Source of the DNA: Chloroflexota bacterium
GTDB lineage: Bacteria; Chloroflexota; Anaerolineae; Ardenticatenales; Ardenticatenaceae
DNA: 8,345 nucleotides
Direction: 5' to 3'
Assembly (NCBI GenBank): GCA_003520455.1
Contig: DOUV01000074.1
Span: forward strand, 1 to 8,345
Part shown: in pieces, positions 6,273-8,345 of the stretch
Numbering within the stretch: the stretch's first letter is position 1
How the letters are laid out: the number at the start of each line of letters is the position of its first letter
Notes under the pieces: model-generated
The model's database searches: none
What the model was told of the DNA's origin: nothing
The model's input: only the letters and a program-made list of their open reading frames with translations
Position numbers and translations under genes: made by a program

Positions 6273-6289
6273 CCGCTTACGAGTATACT
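6261..6289 (+). promoter_or_regulatory. Predicted sigma70-like promoter upstream of typA
   Basis: TTGATC (6261-6266), a 17-base spacer and TATACT (6284-6289) match the -35 (4 of 6) and -10 (5 of 6) consensus with ideal spacing. Transcription would begin near 6296, 26 bases after the GNAT stop plus the promoter itself, and about 18 bases before an intrinsic terminator. Any transcript reaching typA from here must pass that terminator. Confidence 0.55.
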
Positions 6290-6313
6290 GATAGTTGAGA
6301 TCGAACGACGACG

Positions 6314-6339
6314 ATCGGCCCGTGTGGGCCGATTTTTTT
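6314..6339 (+). terminator. Rho-independent terminator between the promoter candidate and typA
   Basis: ATCGGCCC (6314-6321), loop GTGT (6322-6325) and GGGCCGAT (6326-6333) make a perfect 8-bp GC-rich stem followed by a run of seven T (6333-6339, the first inside the stem). This is a textbook intrinsic terminator. It would end the GNAT transcript 79 bases after its stop, and it could also attenuate transcription from the promoter at 6261-6289. An alternative 5-bp stem, GATCG (6299-6303) with CGATC (6312-6316), overlaps its left arm and could compete with it weakly. Confidence 0.85.
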
Positions 6340-6370
6340 GCGTGTGCCGCCGCTGGTAGAGAGCTGTGAG

Positions 6371-8200
6371 ATGAAAACTGTACGGACTGATATTCGGAAT
6401 ATTGCCATCATTGCCCACGTCGATCATGGCAAAACCACTCTGGTTGATGCTATGTTGAGGCAGGCGCGCGCCTTCCGCGAGAACCAACACGTGCGCGAGC
6501 GGGTTCTGGATTCGAATGACCTTGAGCGCGAGCGCGGGATTACGATCCTGGCCAAGAATACCGCCGTCCGGTGGGGCGAGACCAAGATCAACATCGTGGA
6601 CACGCCTGGCCACGCCGACTTTGGTGGTGAGGTGGAGCGCGTGCTCAACATGGTGGATGGAGTGCTGCTCCTGGTGGACGCGGTAGAGGGCCCGATGCCC
6701 CAAACGCGCTTCGTACTCCGCAAGGCGCTTGATCTTGGACACCGTGCTGTGGTAGTGGTCAACAAGATGGATCGCGCCCAGGCCCGCCCAGAGTACGTCG
6801 TCAATGCAACCTTCGACCTCTTCGTTGATCTGGGGGCAACCGACGAGCAGGCCGACTTCGAGGTGATCTACACCAATGCGCTCAGCGGCCAGGCCAGCAC
6901 CGATCCCATCGAGCCGGGGAGCGACTTGACGCCCCTCTTCGAGGCGATTCTACGCCTGCCCGCGCCGGCCGTTGAGCCCAACCACCCGCTGCAACTCCTG
7001 GTCACGAGCCTGGACTACGATGACTACAAAGGTCGGATCGCCATCGGCCGGGTGCGGAGCGGCCTGATCCGGCGCGCGCAGGAAGCGGTGATCCTCACGC
7101 CGACGACGACACCCCGGCGCGCCAGGATTGCCGAGCTCTTCATCTTCGAGAACCTCGGTCGCACGCCGGTTGAGACCGCCGAGGCGGGTGAGATTGTCGC
7201 CATTACAGGGCTCAGCGACGTTGGGATTGGCGAAACGGTGGCCGATCGCGAGCAGCCGCGGGCGCTCCCGCCGATCTCGGTCGAGGCCCCAACGGTGCGA
7301 ATGGCCTTTATGGTCAACAACAGCCCTTTCGCCGGCCGGGAGGGCGACTATGTCACCAGCCGCGTGCTGCGCGAGCGCCTCTTCCGCGAGCTCGAGCGCA
7401 ATGTGGCGCTGCGGGTCGAGGAGACCGCCTCGCCCGACACCTTCCTGGTGAGCGGGCGAGGGGAGCTTCACCTGGCGATTCTCATCGAGACGATGCGGCG
7501 CGAGGGCTACGAGCTGGCCGTTGGCAAGCCGGAGGTCATCACACGGGAGATCGATGGGCAGCTCCACGAGCCGGTCGAGGTCGCCGAGATCGAGGTCGCC
7601 GAGGAGTATGTCGGCACGGTCGTGGAGATGTTGGGAAAGCGGCGCGGGCGGATGGCTGATATGCGGGTGGGCGAGGATGGAACCAACTATCTAACTTACC
7701 TGACCCCGACCCGCGGCATGCTGGGCTTCCGGGGCCAATTTTTGACCGCCACCCGCGGTACCGGGATCATGCACACACTGTTTCATGGCTACGAGCCCTG
7801 GTTTGGGGAGATGGAGACCCGCGAGACCGGGTCGCTGGTGGCCTACGACAGTGGCATCAGCACGGCTTACGCGCTGGACAACGCCCAACTGCGGGGCCAA
7901 CTCTTCATTGGGCCCGGTGTGGAGATCTACGAGGGCATGGTCATCGGCCGTTACAGTCGCCCGGGAGACCTGGCGCTGAACGCCTGCAAGAAGAAGCACC
8001 TCACCAACATGCGTAACACCGGCTCCGAGGCGGCCATTCTCCTTACCCCGCCGATCATCTTGAGCCTGGACGATGCGATCGAGTACATCGCCGAGGACGA
8101 GTTGGTCGAGGCGACGCCCAAGAGCATTCGTCTCCGCAAGAAAGAGCTGAACACCGAGAAGCGTGTCAAACAGACCAAGCGCGAGAAGGAAATCGCCTGA
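6371..8200 (+). CDS. typA: Ribosome-associated translational GTPase TypA/BipA
   Basis: A 609-residue GTPase of the elongation-factor family that binds the ribosome at the EF-G site and supports 50S assembly and growth under stress such as cold; length is normal for the family. G motifs: G1 AHVDHGKT (15-22), G2 in [12 protein letters not shown] (48-59), G3 DTPGH (77-81), G4 NKMD (131-134), G5 TNALSG (168-173). After the beta-barrel domain II come the EF-G-like domains ([20 protein letters not shown] and [18 protein letters not shown]) and the TypA-specific C-terminal domain with [37 protein letters not shown] and a lysine-rich tail. ATG 6371 is taken as start because the family begins a few residues before [15 protein letters not shown]. 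The in-frame TTG at 6338 falls in the terminator T-run. The upstream site is only a weak AGAGAG (6358-6363). All key residues are present. It stands apart from the glycan genes and is presumably a housekeeping neighbour. Confidence 0.97.
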   Translation: MKTVRTDIRNIAIIAHVDHGKTTLVDAMLRQARAFRENQHVRERVLDSNDLERERGITILAKNTAVRWGETKINIVDTPGHADFGGEVERVLNMVDGVLLLVDAVEGPMPQTRFVLRKALDLGHRAVVVVNKMDRAQARPEYVVNATFDLFVDLGATDEQADFEVIYTNALSGQASTDPIEPGSDLTPLFEAILRLPAPAVEPNHPLQLLVTSLDYDDYKGRIAIGRVRSGLIRRAQEAVILTPTTTPRRARIAELFIFENLGRTPVETAEAGEIVAITGLSDVGIGETVADREQPRALPPISVEAPTVRMAFMVNNSPFAGREGDYVTSRVLRERLFRELERNVALRVEETASPDTFLVSGRGELHLAILIETMRREGYELAVGKPEVITREIDGQLHEPVEVAEIEVAEEYVGTVVEMLGKRRGRMADMRVGEDGTNYLTYLTPTRGMLGFRGQFLTATRGTGIMHTLFHGYEPWFGEMETRETGSLVAYDSGISTAYALDNAQLRGQLFIGPGVEIYEGMVIGRYSRPGDLALNACKKKHLTNMRNTGSEAAILLTPPIILSLDDAIEYIAEDELVEATPKSIRLRKKELNTEKRVKQTKREKEIA

Positions 8201-8223
8201 GGAACAGGCTGCCAAGAGGGCCC

Positions 8224-8258
8224 AGGACGCAAAGGATTCGTTTTCACCTTTGCGTCCT
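8224..8258 (+). terminator. Hairpin downstream of typA, probable terminator
   Basis: AGGACGCAAAGG (8224-8235) and CCTTTGCGTCCT (8247-8258) form a perfect 12-bp stem with an 11-base loop, 23 bases after the typA stop. The trailing sequence (GTCTTTGTGGTT) is only moderately T-rich, so termination may be imperfect. The right arm with its continuation also resembles a dispersed intergenic motif, which is described in the findings. Confidence 0.6.
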
Positions 8259-8345
8259 GTCTTTGTGGTTCAAAATTCTGCCATGAGTCGCGAACCTGCA
8301 GTAGGCGCCCTCGTACCCGTCTAGCATCCGGTCAAGCGAGAAGCG
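8259..8345. other. Window end, no confident gene
   Basis: No convincing gene is visible here. One minus-strand frame is open from the right edge to a TGA at 8246-8244 (33 codons, including LDRMLDGYEGAYCRFATHG), which could be the tail of a convergent gene lying further right. It is too short to decide and ends inside the hairpin loop. A 13-codon plus-strand frame from ATG 8283 is not credible. Confidence 0.2.

Noticed and set aside
6950..7567. 205-codon minus-strand open frame opposite typA
   Set aside because: It lies wholly within a conserved typA reading frame and shows no family features.

Overview
The window looks like a chromosomal segment of a fairly GC-rich bacterium (about 60% by eye). 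It has frequent GTG starts, Shine-Dalgarno sites of the AAGGAG type and short intergenic gaps. The TypA sequence and the style of the surface-glycan genes (TPR plus carbohydrate-binding module, DUF2142-type membrane protein) remind me of Chloroflexota such as Roseiflexus or Thermomicrobia relatives. That placement is from memory of the families, not from a search.

Layout, all genes on the + strand. Positions 1-686 hold the 3' part of a gene whose visible product is a TPR-like stretch followed by a CBM4/9-like jelly-roll domain. After a roughly 200-base gap come three tightly packed genes: a GT4 glycosyltransferase (892-2115), a secreted clan GH-A glycoside hydrolase resembling PslG (2136-3560), and a polytopic DUF2142-like membrane protein with a large extracytoplasmic insert (3565-5400). 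The gaps of 20 and 4 bases suggest one transcript. Together they look like part of an exopolysaccharide or cell-surface glycan locus: a cytosolic sugar transferase, an exported glycan-cleaving enzyme, and a membrane protein that may transfer lipid-linked sugars. The first gene and the DUF2142-like gene both carry a CBM4/9-like module, the most distinctive trait of the locus.

The glycan block ends at 5400. A 190-base spacer follows with a good sigma70-like promoter and a 23-bp near-perfect hairpin, then a GNAT acetyltransferase (5591-6235) of the kind usually fused to a carbon-nitrogen hydrolase in YhcX-like proteins, here on its own. A 135-base spacer then holds another strong promoter candidate, a dyad around its -35 box and a textbook intrinsic terminator placed between that promoter and the next gene, the ribosome-associated GTPase typA/bipA (6371-8200). 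A 12-bp hairpin at 8224-8258 follows typA.

There is no tRNA, rRNA, CRISPR array, transposase or other clear mobile element. The most interesting points are the CBM-like insert in the DUF2142-like protein, the exported hydrolase between two glycosyltransferase-type genes, and the repeated promoter-then-hairpin arrangement before the last two genes, which could mean leader attenuation.
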